Shown here one piece after another: positions 49,366 to 61,209 of a stretch of 64,000 nt of DNA (position 1 is its first letter; every line of letters starts with the position of its first letter). The DNA lies in NCBI GenBank assembly GCA_027596035.1, contig JADGJA010000012.1, forward strand, positions 19,068-83,067, read 5' to 3'. The translations under genes and the position numbers were made by a program. The notes below the pieces were generated by a model that saw only the letters and a program-made list of their open reading frames with translations, did no database searches and was not told the DNA's origin. The DNA is from Thoreauomyces humboldtii. Lineage: Eukaryota > Chytridiomycota > Chytridiomycetes > Spizellomycetales > Powellomycetaceae.

Positions 49366-49645
49366 GGGGGGGGGGGGGCCCCCAAACCCGATGCCCCCGG
49401 GGAGGAGGGTGCCGGGCAGGGGCAAAAACGGGTTTACGCAAGGAAGGAAGGGTGCCCGACCAACCCCCCCCCCCAAAAATGAAAGAGGGAAGGCCCAGNN
49501 NNNNNNNNCCCCCCCCCCCCCCCCCCCCGACTACGCGATGCCACGCGGGAGGAGAGTGACGGCGAGGTCGAAGAACGGGATTCGGCAAGGAAGGAAGGAT
49601 GCCCTGCGACGACGACCAGCCAAAAAGGAAGAGAGGATGGCGCAG
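49366..49645. other. Assembly gap with degraded duplicate at the junction
   Basis: Ten N at 49499-49508 are followed by a C homopolymer to about 49528; a G homopolymer lies near 49366-49378. The 110 bases left of the gap (49389-49498) align without indels to 49536-49645 right of it at roughly three-quarters identity, with differences biased to G/C. This is best read as a poor-quality contig end overlapping the next contig, not as biology. Confidence 0.8.
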
Positions 49646-49770
49646 GTGACGAAAAGTGTACAGCAGCTGTGGACGGTTTGTTGTTGTTGGCTTGGTGTTT
49701 CGAAAAGCGCGAGGCGCGTTCTTCTTCCTCTACTTATGATAAAGACATGGACATCCTGTACTCTATTTCG

Positions 49771-49803
49771 TTCCTCTGCTCTCTCTCTCTCTCTCTCTCT
49801 CAT
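49771..49803. repeat. CT microsatellite
   Basis: A nearly pure (CT)n run between the assembly gap and the ELP1 gene. The rest of 49646-50147 is pyrimidine-rich and holds no recognised gene; it is presumably ELP1 promoter and 5' UTR. Confidence 0.8.
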
Positions 49804-50147
49804 CGTTTCTCTCCCCCCACAAGGAGTGAGAATCGACGTTCATTGCTCTCCTGCCCCCCCCCTGCATCCTTGCGCCACGCATGCCAACAAATGTCCCATA
49901 TATGATCTTGTGCCATCGTCGCTTTACTTTATCATATCAGAGAAAACAGGGAGCCTTGATGGAGAGTCATGGCTGAGGATGCGTGAGCCACAGCTGTCGA
50001 CCCTGGGTTTCCCCCCAACCTTTCCCTCCTGCTGTTTTCTGCTGCACCTCCCTCTGCTCAGACCAAAGAGTCCTTCAGAGACACACCTTTGGACCGGACT
50101 GACCTCGCCCTCCAAAACCTGACACCCGTCCTCGTGCATTGAGCCTC

Positions 50148-53100
50148 ATGCAAAGTCTCACGCTGACCTGTCATGCCAGGACAAACCTAGTCTCGTCCGT
50201 GGCTGTCGCGGCGCGTCCGACTCCCCATGACCACGCTCGGTCGGCTTCCTCTGTAGATCCCGAGACCGGCTCGGTATACTGCTCTCGTGGAAACAGCACA
50301 AGGTCGACAATCTACCGGGTGGACAACATCGAAAACGTCGCCACAGAGCTCGCATCCTTTCCCAGCGACTTTGCCGACACGACGGGCTCGCAGCACGTCG
50401 TGGGCTTGCAGTACCTCCCAGAGTCACAGGCGCTCTGCGTGGCCCTGGAAGGCGGAGACATTGTCCTGATCCGCACCGGCGACGACGAGGATGCGTTGCC
50501 CGAAGTCGTCGGATCCGTGGACGCGGGCGTGCTGTGCATGGAGTGGAGCCCCGACCAGGAGCTGGTGGTCGTCGTCACAGGGACCGGGACTCTGCTCGAG
50601 ATGACCAAGGACTTCGAGGTGATCACGGAAGCGCCGATTCACGTGGCAGCGACGGGAGAGGCAGTCCAGGTGAACGTCGGATGGGGCCGGAAGGAAACCC
50701 AGTTTCACGGTTCTGAGGGGAAGGAGGCCGCCACGCGACCGAGGCCGGACGCGGCATCTTCAGCCGTCCTGTCCACCACCGATGACCTGCGGCCTCGAAT
50801 CTCATGGCGTGGCGATGGAACACTGTTTGCTTGCTCGACGGTAGACCCCGGGGGCGTCAAGCGCGTGATCCGCATGTTCGATCGCGAGTGTGTGCTCCAA
50901 TCAACATCGGAGCCAGTTCCGCAGCTTGAACATGCGCTGTGCTGGAGACCGTCGGGGAATCTCATCGCCTCGAGTCAAACCCTTCCCCACCGTCATGACG
51001 TCGTCTTCTTCGAAAAGAACGGTCTCCGGCATGGCGAATTTGCGTTACGTGATCCTTCTTCCACAGTGGTCGAACTTCTTTGGAATTCTGACTCTTCGGT
51101 GCTAGCCATCTGGCTCTCGTTCGCACGCCCCGAGGCTCCCGCATCGTCTGTTGTCCAGCTCTGGACAATGGCCAACTACCACTGGTATCTCAAACAAGAG
51201 ATCCGGCCACCGGCAACAGATGACGCCATAGCTGGTCTATCGTGGGATCCAGAAACCCCTCTTCGATTGCACCTTCTTACAACTGCTGGAATCTACCAGC
51301 GATTCGAATACTGCATGGATAATTTCGTTGCAACTGGCCTTGCACATGAAAGTCCCTCCACCGTCGCAGTCGTAGACGGCTCCTCACTTCTTCTTACACC
51401 GTTCCTTCACTGCAATGTTCCGCCGCCGATGTCGGCTACTGTCCGATCACTGTCTGCTCCCGCTGCCCATGTATCGTTCGGGCCAGGATCGGCTGGTGAT
51501 GACTTTGCGGTTTTAGATTGCATTGGAACGCTCCACTTTTACGAGAGTCGGAGTGTGAGAAAGCCTGTTGCCGAGCCACACTTGCTCGGTTCCGTGATTC
51601 TGCCCAAGGGTCCTCACGAGACTTTCCGGCAGATCCTGTGGATCACCTCGAACACAGCTGCGGGCCTTGCGTATGATGCCAAGCTGAATCGCGACATCGT
51701 TCGGGTGGTGGTGGTCGATGAAAGCATGAACCTCATCCTTGAGAGTTGGGAGGTCGGATTTGACGAAAGATCGCCCACAGCCTTCGCCAGACTCGTTCAC
51801 AGTCCGGCTGCCGGCGTGTTGTTTGTGCAGGCTACCGACGGCCAGATTGCCATTTTGTCCTCGGTGAGGAACTCCGCCACAGCACGATTTCGGCAGGAGC
51901 TGCCTACCGTGTGTCCGTTTGTGGCCGCTGTCAAGGTAGTCGCATCTGATAGCAATCCGGCAGAACATGCGTTCATTGGTCTTAGCGCACGCAACAAGCT
52001 ATACGCCGGCGATCGCCTGATCTCCGCTGAGTGCACGTCTTTCACTATCCATGACTCTTTTCTTATCTTGACTACATTTACGCATACGGCGCGCTTCATC
52101 CGCTTGATCGGGAGTGTTGACGATATACGCCTTTCGGACGATTCCGCATCACCCTTCGATGAACATGTACGACGGATAGAACGTGGGGCAAAGATCGTGC
52201 TGGCTGTTCCTGGCCCTGCGGCCTTGGTCCTGCAGATGCCTCGAGGAAATCTAGAAACCGTGTATCCCCGAGCCTTGATTCTTGCTGGTGTTCGTCGAGC
52301 ACTCAGTGCGAACGATTACAAAACTGCTTTCATCATCTGCCGAAAGCATCGAATCGACTTGAACATCCTTGTGGATCACGATCCCAAGGCGTTCGCTGCG
52401 AACACGCGTGCAGTGGTAGAGCAGATTGCCGAGCCAGACCATCTCAATCTTCTCATATCTGCTTTGCGAGACGAGGACGTTTCCATAACTATGTACACCG
52501 GCGCAAATCCGGTTCCCCCTCCAAGTGCGCAGGGTCGACCTCAACCTGGTGTTATGCCCGGTAAGGTCAATCTGATCTGCGATGCGCTCCGTACGGCTTT
52601 GCATGAAGTAGATCCCGAAAGATATGTGCACTCTATCCTCACTACCGACGTCAAGAAGCAGCCGCCAGATCTCGAAAGCGCAATGACGCGCATTCGGACG
52701 CTCAGGCGGACGGAACCCGATGCGGCCGACGCTGCCCTGACATATGTTATCTTCCTTGCCGATGTCGACCGACTCTACGATACGGCTCTGGGGATGTACG
52801 ACTTTCCTCTCACGCTTATGGTCGCTCAGCATTCCCAGAAGGATCCCCGAGAGTACCTGCCTTTCCTCTCCGCTCTCCAAAAGCTTGACCCGGAATACCA
52901 ACGCTTCCGCATCGACGATCACCTCGAGAAGCGAGCTCGGGCCCTTGAGCACCTTGCTGCCGCCGGGAGCGATCGCCACCAGGAGTGTTTCCAGTACGTC
53001 ACGCGCCATAAGCTATATGCAGCCGCGATGCGCGTGTTCCGATCGCAACCGGACATGTACAAGCAGGTCCTGACCCTCCACGCCGAGGATCGTGACGCAC

Positions 53101-54319
53101 ATTCTTACCACGCGGACGCCGCCATGCTGTATGCCATGGCTGGGGCTTGTGAGGATGCTATGCGGAGCTACGCGAAAGCTGCCATGTGGCTCGAAACTTT
53201 CGCGATTGCCGTGGAGATCAAGTTGCCGGAAAGCGAGACGATCGCCCTGGCGAGAGATGTAGCGGAGGAACTTGTGCGCGGTTTAAGGTTCGCGGACGCG
53301 GCGAGGGTGTTGCTTGACCATGCAAAGGATCCAAAGGGTGCCGTGGACGCGTTGACGGACGGCGGACTATGGAGTGAGGCTGCGCGCTTGGTGCAGATGG
53401 CCAACGTACCTGAGCTAACAGCCTCCCTTATTGAGCCCAAGCTGGCGCAAGGTATGGTGAAAGCGAGTGATAAATTTCTTAGCGCCTGTCGGCTCACCTA
53501 GTTTCCAATACCTTTTTCTCTCAATCGCAGCTTCAACCAAGATGCTAGAAACTATTGCAGAGATGTCTGCCGACTTTGACAAGCGACGAGACAGACTCCA
53601 GCGGTTTCGCGACGAAAAGCAGCGCGCAATCGCCGCGGCCCTTCTAGCACCTAACGACCCGGCACTCGACATGGTGGACATGTTCTCGGACACGACCAGC
53701 ATGGCCACCACGAGGTTCACAGGCGCTTCCTCGCACACCAGCATCGGCTCGCGCTCGACGAGTTATACAGCGCGAACGAAACGGGGAAAGCGAAAGCAGG
53801 AGCGGAAGCGAGCTACCGGCCGTGATAAGGCATTCGAGGACGAGTACCTGATGGGGTACATTCGGAAAACATTGATCGAAAGGTCCAATGGCATGCGAGG
53901 TAAGGCCAAAAGCTCAGGCCGGGGCATGCCTTCATGTTACAGCTCCTGAACCGGTCGTATTGGTGCGTTTTTGCAGACGAGATATTGAATCTCATACGAG
54001 CGCTGATGCTGCATGGGCGAGAAGATGAGGCCAGTGCCATCCAGCTTGCGTTCAAAAACCTTATTGATATAATGCGCAGCGAGCTCCAGCACATATTCGC
54101 GGTACCTGTACAGGTAAGTTTGGAGATTTGCGAGTGTTGCCGGATCGGCACGGTGGATAACCCTTTGATCAGGCACAAGAGTCGGAAGAGTCGGTAGAGG
54201 ATTACAAGAACCGTGTGCTGGCCGCCGGTGGGGAGGACGTACCCGCACCTCTACAAGCTCGCATGGAACCCCCACCAGTCATCTCAGATGCACCATATGG
54301 TCTGGCATTTTTGGAGTAG
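50148..54319 (+). CDS. ELP1: Elongator complex subunit 1 (Elp1/IKAP)
   Basis: Four exons: 50148-53451, 53531-53899, 53977-54113 and 54173-54319, 1318 aa, as expected for the family. Elp1 scaffolds Elongator, which makes the cm5 modification on wobble uridines. The N-terminal ~800 residues form two WD40 propellers (GLQYLPESQALCVAL, CMEWSPDQELVVVVTGTG, LRPRISWRGDGTLFACS, ALCWRPSGNLIASSQ). The C-terminal helical TPR region has KHRIDLNILVDHD, RYVHSILT, FLADVDRLYDTALGMYDF and DPREYLPFL. A basic cluster in exon 2 (TKRGKRKQERKRATGRDKAFEDEYL region) corresponds to the tRNA-binding motif of yeast Elp1. The ATG at 50148 is the first in frame. The final exon is acidic and Pro-rich. Confidence 0.94.
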
Positions 54320-54466
54320 TGTGTGGCCGGTTCGTAGTAGCTAGCATTTCGTAGGATTGTGCTAGTAACGGATCAGACTTTTACGTAACTCGCTTCTCGA
54401 CGAATGCGCATGTGTAGATAAACACGTCTGCTGCTCCGCTCTAATCTGCTTTCTAAGCCTGCTGAA

Positions 54467-55462
54467 TTATCCTCGACCAATTCGTCTGCTCAAAATGTCG
54501 GCCGTCTGTATCCTCACGGTTTTCCGGCGATCCCAGTGTGTCATCCCTTGCACGCTTTCGTGCCCTAGCTTGTAGACTTTGATATGCCGATATGAAGGAT
54601 AGGTGAGTATACCATTTTCAGAGTAGAGTAACCACCACCCTAAACTCACGTTCTCGCTCCGTCTCGTCCAGCGAGTGGATGAACTCGGAACGATCGGTGC
54701 GCAAGCGAGATGTTTGCGTGTAGTCCAGAATAAGCGGTAGGCGGGCCATGAAAGCCTGATATCGACGAAAATAAAACATGGATGAGCATAGTGATCAATC
54801 AGTAACCCATCGATTCGATTGATCACCTCAGCGAGCGCTTTTGGCAAGTCGGGATCAACAGTCCTATAGTACGGAACAAGAAACACAGCGTAAGGATATA
54901 TATAAGATGGGAGAACAAGGATCGTCACGTACAGATTTGTCATCTTGACTCCAAATCGGTAGTAGTACGCGCACAAACGCTGCACGTTCACGGCGGTTGG
55001 CGATGCGTTTAGGTCGTTCCGGATACGCTGAGAGAAGCAACCGGGCCGTTCCAGATCAATGAAGTCCCTGAGAGTTGAGACATGAGCTCAAGTCCATCGA
55101 GTAGTCTCCCATCCCTCGTCTTCTGACTCTTACATGAGTGCCAGCTGTTCTGCCAGCCAGTAGGGTAGTTCCACTTTCGTATGGGCTGAAAGCTATGAGC
55201 TGAGAACTTAAGTTTCCCGTCGCTGCATCCCGACCCTCCAGAAGGATTGTTCTCTCACGTCAGTCTCGTGATTTCCTTCTAGAAACCCATAGCCAGGAAC
55301 GCTCGTACGAAAAAAGCATGGGAGTTTCTGCGACAATGTACGAAGGACGTTCAGAAACGTTTGTCGCAAGCCATCCGCAGCAGAGTAGAAGACCGCGGTT
55401 CAACCAGGTACCTGCTGATCCGCGAGAATGGCATCCAGGTCCCAGTAATCAGCGCCCGACAT
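54467..55462 (-). CDS. PSF3: GINS complex subunit Psf3
   Basis: Seven short exons reconstructed from ATG 55462 (exon 1 is 55462-55412) to the stop at 54467, about 190 aa. GINS joins Cdc45 and MCM to form the replicative helicase. Signatures in order: MSGADYWDLDAILADQQKLPC, SVPGYGFLEGNHETD, TKVELPYWLAEQLAL, DLERPGCFSQRIRNDLNASP, LCAYYYRFGVKMTNL, DPDLPKALAEAFMARL, IHSLDETERELYKLG, ending in a basic tail. Start and the first block (DLDAILADQ) agree with the family. One intron (gtgatc...cag) is inferred because reading through it would replace the conserved AFMARLPLI helix. The gene is divergent from the next one, with 235 bp between starts. Confidence 0.88.
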
Positions 55463-55697
55463 TTGTCCCTTGTTTGTCGTTTCCTTGAGAGTTGAGAAAG
55501 TTGAGGTCTGGGTACACTCAAATTCCGTTGTCCGTGATTTTCGGACATTCTTTTTGTGACCTCACCGCAGATCCTCCACGTCTCGGTCGCCGAGCGCCGC
55601 CTGACCCGTTAGAGATCCCGCAACAGGACGACATCAACATTTACTCAGGTGCAAGCTGTCCTGCTCCCCCGACCAGCCTCTTCTTACAATTACTACA

Positions 55698-56567
55698 ATG
55701 GCGAGCCCTTCCACGTTTTCGCCTTACCAGCCTCCCCCGGACCAGCACCGTCCAACCTCCTCGTACCAAGCCGGGCAGTCACCGTCCCCTTACAACAGTC
55801 CCACTCGCGCAGCGGCAGCGTCCTCGTCCTCGGTCTCGGGAGCGCAAGCGGACGCGGAGCGTGTGAACAAGTACGAGACCAGTCTGGGCGCCCGCGTGGA
55901 CATTGAGGCCGCCCTGTGTTATGCCCTCAGCCCTGTCAGCGGTAAGACCGAAACCAGAGAAAGTCGAAAAATACGCCCTCTATCAATGTCCCCGGGCTCA
56001 TGGCGAGTGTTATCTACGTAGGCATCATCTTTTTGATACTGGAAACGAAAAACGACTACGTTCGGTTCGTACTCTCTCTGTGTTATCACTGGATTACAGA
56101 AGGCGTCAGCTATGTTTTTTCTCATTGCCGTTTGCAGGTTTCATGCGTGGCAATCTATAATCACTTTTACGGCCTTATTGGTGCGCTAGCTTTCGATTTC
56201 GGGGTCCATGGAGCGGCTGAGCTGACCCAACCCACAGGTCTTGATGTTTTTCTTCAGTCTGTTTTCCGCGACGGGGATGCTATGGTTCCTGTTCATCGTC
56301 GGACTTGGGGCTCAGGGCTGGCTGGGGTGAGCGCCGGGATGGATGTCGTGCTGGTCGCAGGAGACGCAAGGCTAACCCTATCTTCAACCCTTCTCAAGAT
56401 ATAAAGCATATACGAGCGGCGACTCCCTGGATCGATTCCAGCTGCCATACGTAGGCCAGGTAAGGAACATCATGTGTCCGCTCCTCTCGAATCCTTCCCG
56501 ATGCCAACAACGCTCCCGTTGTTTCCCCCTATGATAGATTGCATCGCAATGGGTCGACTCGGAGTGA
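55698..56567 (+). CDS. Small multi-pass membrane protein, Tic20/UPF0132 (DUF4870)-like
   Basis: Six exons: 55698-55941, 56022-56064, 56138-56180, 56238-56326, 56399-56459 and 56538-56567, 169 aa. A Pro/Ser/Tyr-rich cytosolic N-terminus (~60 residues) precedes YETSLGARVDIEAALCYALSPVSG. The family signature IIFLILETKNDYVRFHAWQS then spans exons 1-3, followed by hydrophobic helices (VLMFFFSLFSATGMLWFLF; IVGLGAQGWLG) and YKAYTSGDSLDRFQLPYVGQIA. The NDYVRFHAWQS motif with three to four helices is typical of fungal UPF0132 proteins, whose function is not established. The division into six tiny exons is supported by phase at every junction. Confidence 0.8.
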
Positions 56568-56744
56568 ACCTCGGCCGGAGCTCGGCCGAGTGACGTCGCA
56601 ACCTTTCTCAATACCTCCCAGCCTTATCTGTCCTTACATCCATATCAACTGTCAACCTTTGTAAATACGAAACACACCTTTCCCCAAATTTGTGAGGTAG
56701 ATATTGACGCGCATAATATCTACCTCAATACCTCTACCTCAATA

Positions 56745-57139
56745 CGAGGGCCGAAGCCGCAGACTGTGCAGAGCTAGGATGGTCATCATCAACACGAAAT
56801 TGGGCTTTGCGCTCAAGTTTCTTTTTTTTGGTCTCCCTCCCCTCGCGCGAACCTTCCAAAAGTACATTCAAACGTCAAGGAAGACTTAGAAAACGCCGCT
56901 ACGCCTGTGACATCGCGAGGACTACGGAAGACGCCTACGGCAAACGCAAAGACTTCAGCGTGTGTAGGGAAGACAGATGCATTGGCAAGCAGCCAAGAGG
57001 ACACCCAATTTCGTTCAGAGGGTTGGATCTTAAAAATGGCTCCGATCCATGTCGTCTTCAGAAGCGAGGGCCGAAGCCGCAGACTGTGCAGAGCAAGGAT
57101 GGTCATCATCAACACGAAATTGGGCTTTGCGCTCAAGTT
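56745..57139. repeat. Near-perfect 75-bp direct repeat (two copies)
   Basis: Sequence 56745-56819 recurs at 57065-57139 with one mismatch, 320 bp apart. A short tandem (ctacctcaatac twice) abuts the first copy. No gene is recognised in 56568-57483, which otherwise holds the 3' flank of the EFL gene. A one-mismatch match implies recent duplication or selection. Confidence 0.75.
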
Positions 57140-57483
57140 CTATCACGGCTCATGATGGTCTCCGGACTACTCTTCAAGTCTCCGGAGAGCATGATATCCG
57201 CGCGAAGGGGAGCGGAAACATGAGAACGGAAGTTGCGGACTGAAAGGTGACAATTGCCAAGAGCGAGCATCGATTGTCTGTTCGCTATGAGCAACAAGCA
57301 GGTCAACCGGTTGTTGAAGGGAACGGTGGCTATGTCTCTGATAACGCAAACTTGCACTCTCGAATCAACCCTCCAACACAACATACAGCACAAACAGAAC
57401 ATGGAGGCGGAAACAAATATATTTCAATATGCAGAGAGTAAGAAATCAATGATCGGAGACACATGATGAACGCATTGATGCTT

Positions 57484-59110
57484 CTATTCCTTGAACTGCG
57501 AGAAATCGAAAGCTTAGATGAGGAAGGCGTCTCAACGTTGGCACAGACGAGGACAGAGACGCATACCTCAACGGAGACAACCTTGCCGAGCATGACGGCG
57601 GAGTTGCCGTCGAGGAAGGCAATACGGGAGAGACCCTCGCAGTTCTTGAAAGAGTCGACAACGATGGGCTGGATGGGCTCCATGACGATCTCGGCAGCCT
57701 CGTTGGCCTTGAGGGAGTGGGCAGCCTCGAGCTTCTTCATGCCGGTCTCCTTGCCCATCTTCCAGTTGATGGCCTTCAGGCGGCACGCGGAGCGGCCACA
57801 TCGGACGAAACCGATGGGGGAGTATCCAGGCTTGACCTCACCGGGGATGTCAAGAGTCTGGACCTGAGCAACGAACGACTTGACGGGCTTCAGGGACTTG
57901 TCGTCCTTGTAGATCATGATGTCACCAGCACGGGGCATGTTGTTCTTGTCGAGACCCTTGATGTTCATGCCGATGTTATCACCGGCCTGGCCCTTCTCGA
58001 TCTTCTTGTCTATATGCAGGGAAATTCAAACGATAAGAATGCGGCCCGACATGGACAGTACGAGACCACAGCCGATCAACGTACGGTGCATCTCAACGGT
58101 GAAAACCTTTCCGGCGCACGCGTTGGCGGCGGTGTGGGTAGGGACGAAGATGACATCCTTGTTAGGGATGACGGCACCCTGCTCAACACGTCCGGCAAGG
58201 ACATCTCCAACACCCTTGATCTTGTAGATGCCGGAGATGGGGACGCGCATGGGGGCGTCGTTCTTGCGCTCGGGCATCTCAGCGAAGTCGTTGAGGGCGT
58301 CGAGGAGGGTGTGTACGTGGACCTTCTTGCCGGACTGGGTGGCAACATCCTGTCCAGAGTACCAAGCCATGTTGGTGGACTTCTTGAGGAGGTTGTCTCC
58401 CTGCCAGCCGGAGATGGGAATGACGGGGACGTTTCCGGTGACGAAGTCCTTCTTCCATCCGGTACGGACAAGCATGGAGCGCATCTCGTTGGCGATCTCG
58501 TCGTAACGCTCCTTCTTGTAGGGGCCAGCGGGGTCAGAGTCCATCTTGTTGACACCAACAACCAGCTGCTTGACACCCAGCAGGTTGAGGAGACGGGCGT
58601 GCTGACGGGTCTGTCCCTGGATCTCTCCAGCCTTGTGGTCACCCTTCTGGATGGCAGTGGTGAAGTTACCGTCGGCGGGGACCATGAGGAGACCTACATC
58701 GGCCTGGGCCTGCGAAGAGGAAAATGGGAGGAGGAAGACTGCTTCAGCGCGGCCTCGAGAAGAAGAGACTGAGACGACTGAGAACTTACGGCTCCAGAGA
58801 TCATGTTCTTGATGAAATCCCTGTGACCGGGGGCGTCGATGACGGTGTAGTGGTACCTGTCAGTGAAGAACTCCTTGGTGGTGCAGGCGATGGTGACACC
58901 ACGGGCACGCTCCTCCTTCTGACGGTCCATGTAGAAGGCGAAGGCGAAGGACGACTTGCCGAGGTGCTCGGCCTCCTGACGGAGCTTGTCCATCTCACGC
59001 TCGGGGATACCGCCGAGCTCGAACAGCAGACGACCGGTGGTGGTCGACTTGCCGGAGTCGACGTGTCCGCAGATGACGATGGAAAGGTGGGGCTTGTCTT
59101 CGGTGGACAT
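57484..59110 (-). CDS. EFL: Elongation factor-like GTPase EFL
   Basis: Four exons: 59110-58790, 58709-58085, 58009-57567 and 57495-57484, 466 aa. EFL substitutes for EF-1alpha and delivers aminoacyl-tRNA to the ribosome. G1 [10 protein letters not shown]3 DAPGH and G4 NKMD are intact. EFL rather than EF-1alpha is shown by [25 protein letters not shown] and [18 protein letters not shown] (EF-1alpha has YAWVLDKLKAERERGITI and LWKFET), by [20 protein letters not shown] and by the ending [14 protein letters not shown]...LGKVVSVE. The last exon codes only FKE and the stop. Without that intron the frame runs 27 codons further into unlike sequence. The promoter side is pyrimidine/purine-rich, as in highly expressed genes. 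Confidence 0.93.
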
Positions 59111-60007
59111 GTTTGCTATCTGATTGCTGATGGAAGTAATGAGAAAGCAAGAGAGCTTGGGAGAGAAGGAGGAGAGAGACGAGGGGAGAGAGAGAGGCAC
59201 AGCGAGAGACCAAAAAAAAACTGATACTGTCGAAAATGTGTGCAGTTCCAGTCTTCCAGTGGGTGGGCCTTTGGGGCTGCCTCTCCGAGTTTTGGCAGCG
59301 TCGTCTCCCATGCAAGCTTTCAAAGTTCGAACAGACTGGAGGCTAAATCTCCAAGGGTGCTCCCTACAATGATGCAGGAGGAGACCCAGGCTGCCATACC
59401 GGAAGCCTGGCCGGAATACTTAACGAAGTGCTGAAGTGCTGAAGTGCCAAAGCGCCAAGGGAGCGGCGAGGCAATTCATCCCGAGTAGCAGCACGGCCAC
59501 GCGCATATGCGTCTGTGTCCAGAGTCGTCAGCCTGTCAGAGTGCATACAGTATAGAGACAGATGGGCCATGTCTGAAACGATACGGTCGGCACAAAGACA
59601 GTAAACGCAACGACGAAAGCTTTCCATAACCTTCATACGATTGCTCGCATCAAGACTTCGGTTTTTTCTGGGGCTGTGGCGCCCAAAATCTGAGTAGTTT
59701 CACTGATCCAAAGCGATACCGTTGCGGTCGATCCCTGCCCCAGAGCTTCTTCCTTTTTTTTGATCCTATCAGTGCACTGCAAGTACACCAGGTATCATCG
59801 TAGCACTCAGCTTATCCGGACTGCCGACCAAGACTCAGGACACTTTTTCCGTCGCTCAAGATCGTAAGGTTCGAGCCGGTTCACGATACCGTCGTCAATA
59901 GAAACAGTATTGTTGTAATAATATGTACAGGATCTTCGAACCCCAGTCCCGGCCGTGACGCCCTCGATCAAGCAGTGAAAGCACACTCCAGCCCGCACCA
60001 TGGCCTG
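59111..60007. other. Intergenic region upstream of EFL
   Basis: About 0.9 kb containing the EFL promoter (a GA/CT-rich tract at about 59140-59220 ends in an A run) and the 3' flank of FAM32A. Repeated short gaagtgctgaagtgc-like strings lie near 59424-59445. No gene was recognised. Confidence 0.4.
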
Positions 60008-60548
60008 TTATCCGGGTCCAACCTTTGGGATGTCGTAGTGCTCGGATAGTCCCTCCAGGTACTTGTTGAAATTCTGTTGGAAGCCGATAATCATGGATCA
60101 GTCTTCGACAATCGGACGCGCGAGCCGAGCCGGACTACGCAAGCTCACCGCCACCCGATCCTTGTGACTATGCGAAGCGATCTTTGAGATCTTCTCCTGC
60201 TGTCGCTTCTTCTGTACCTCCTCCACCTTCAGTTCGGCGGGAGTCTTGTTTCGTTGCGAGGATGGACGGGAGGTGTCCGAGGCTGCTTTGGACGTTCCCG
60301 AAGGGTCGGTCGACGAAGTTGTCGAGGCACCCTCGTCCTTCTGATGTTTCGACGCGGCATTTGCCAAGGCCTCGTTGTGCTGTTTGGATGACTTTTTGGA
60401 CTTCTTCCTAACGGAGGAAGCTCACACGTTAGTCCGAGTTACCAACGCTGTTTGGCAAGAAGGAATCACGCTCTGCTCACTTCTTTATACTTCCTGAAGA
60501 AGAACCCTTGAGCTTCAGAGATCCACCAGCGAATTCGTAGGAGGACAT
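60008..60548 (-). CDS. FAM32A: FAM32A homologue
   Basis: Three exons: 60548-60481, 60407-60149 and 60073-60008, 130 aa. FAM32A is a small nuclear, spliceosome-associated protein (seen in human C*/P complexes). Family features: GSLKLKG near the N-terminus, then a Lys-rich stretch KKSKKSSK. A variable Ser/Thr linker is longer than in animals. It is followed by RNKTPAELKVEEVQKKRQQEKI.K.ASHSHKDRV and the diagnostic C-terminus FNKYLEGLSEHYDIPKVGPG. Start is the only in-frame ATG ahead of LKLKG. Confidence 0.92.
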
Positions 60549-61209
60549 GGCCACGGCAATTTGCCCGAGAAGTTTAGACGATCGTTGAATTAGGTTGACA
60601 AAATGTGGGAGTCCTCTAAACTCCCAGGCTTGGGCCTTGGGGCTTGGGGACCCGCAGGTTCGACAGGTTACTCCGTTGCGCTTTCGAACAATTGTTGCTG
60701 GCACGGGTTTGTAGAGAAATGCCGTTGGTGCCATGTTGAGCTGACGCCGAGGGATCAGCGCATAAGTCTGGCGCTTCAGATCACCATCTTTGTCCGGGAC
60801 TCTTAGGTCAACGAGGTACGGAATGGCAATCCCGATGCGACCTTCACTGCCGCATATGTTGGGGACTTTCCCCATCACACTGCCATCCGCTGATTATGCC
60901 CATCTATCCCTTTGCGAATGTTCGCCTCGATTGAGTTCTCGTTCATGCAGCAGGCAAACGAGAATCTTGTGAATTGCACTGCCATCCGACCATCGTTTCG
61001 CTTGCTTGTGCTTGCCGTGCCCTGTTTCTCTCCGGCATAACACGGGCGGTACTTCGATAGCTCTCCACAGCTCACAGTTCCTTTAAAAGACGAGAGGCCG
61101 ATGATGGTTTCCCTCACATCAGTCATCCATCTCTCATTTCGTCTGCAATCGCGCTTGCTCACTCAAAACACACCAACCAACAGTTTTTTTCACAAGCTAT
61201 CACAACGAC
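60549..61209. promoter_or_regulatory. Promoter region of the Gly-rich secreted protein gene
   Basis: This lies between the divergent FAM32A (minus) and the Gly-rich gene (plus). A tttaaaaga string at about 61081-61090, roughly 120 bp before the ATG at 61210, is a plausible TATA-type element, followed by pyrimidine- and A-rich leader sequence typical of well-expressed genes. No other gene is seen. Confidence 0.4.

Noticed and set aside
49391..50122. 243-codon ORF crossing the N gap
   Set aside because: It is open only because N and homopolymer bases read through; the region is an assembly artefact.
57717..58772. 351-codon ORF opposite EFL
   Set aside because: Val/Leu/Asp-rich antisense shadow of a highly biased coding sequence (EFL), not an independent gene.
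59860..59960. Possible tRNA pair (ggttcgagcc and ttcgaacccc strings)
   Set aside because: No cloverleaf; T-stem pairing fails and the spacing to any D arm is wrong.
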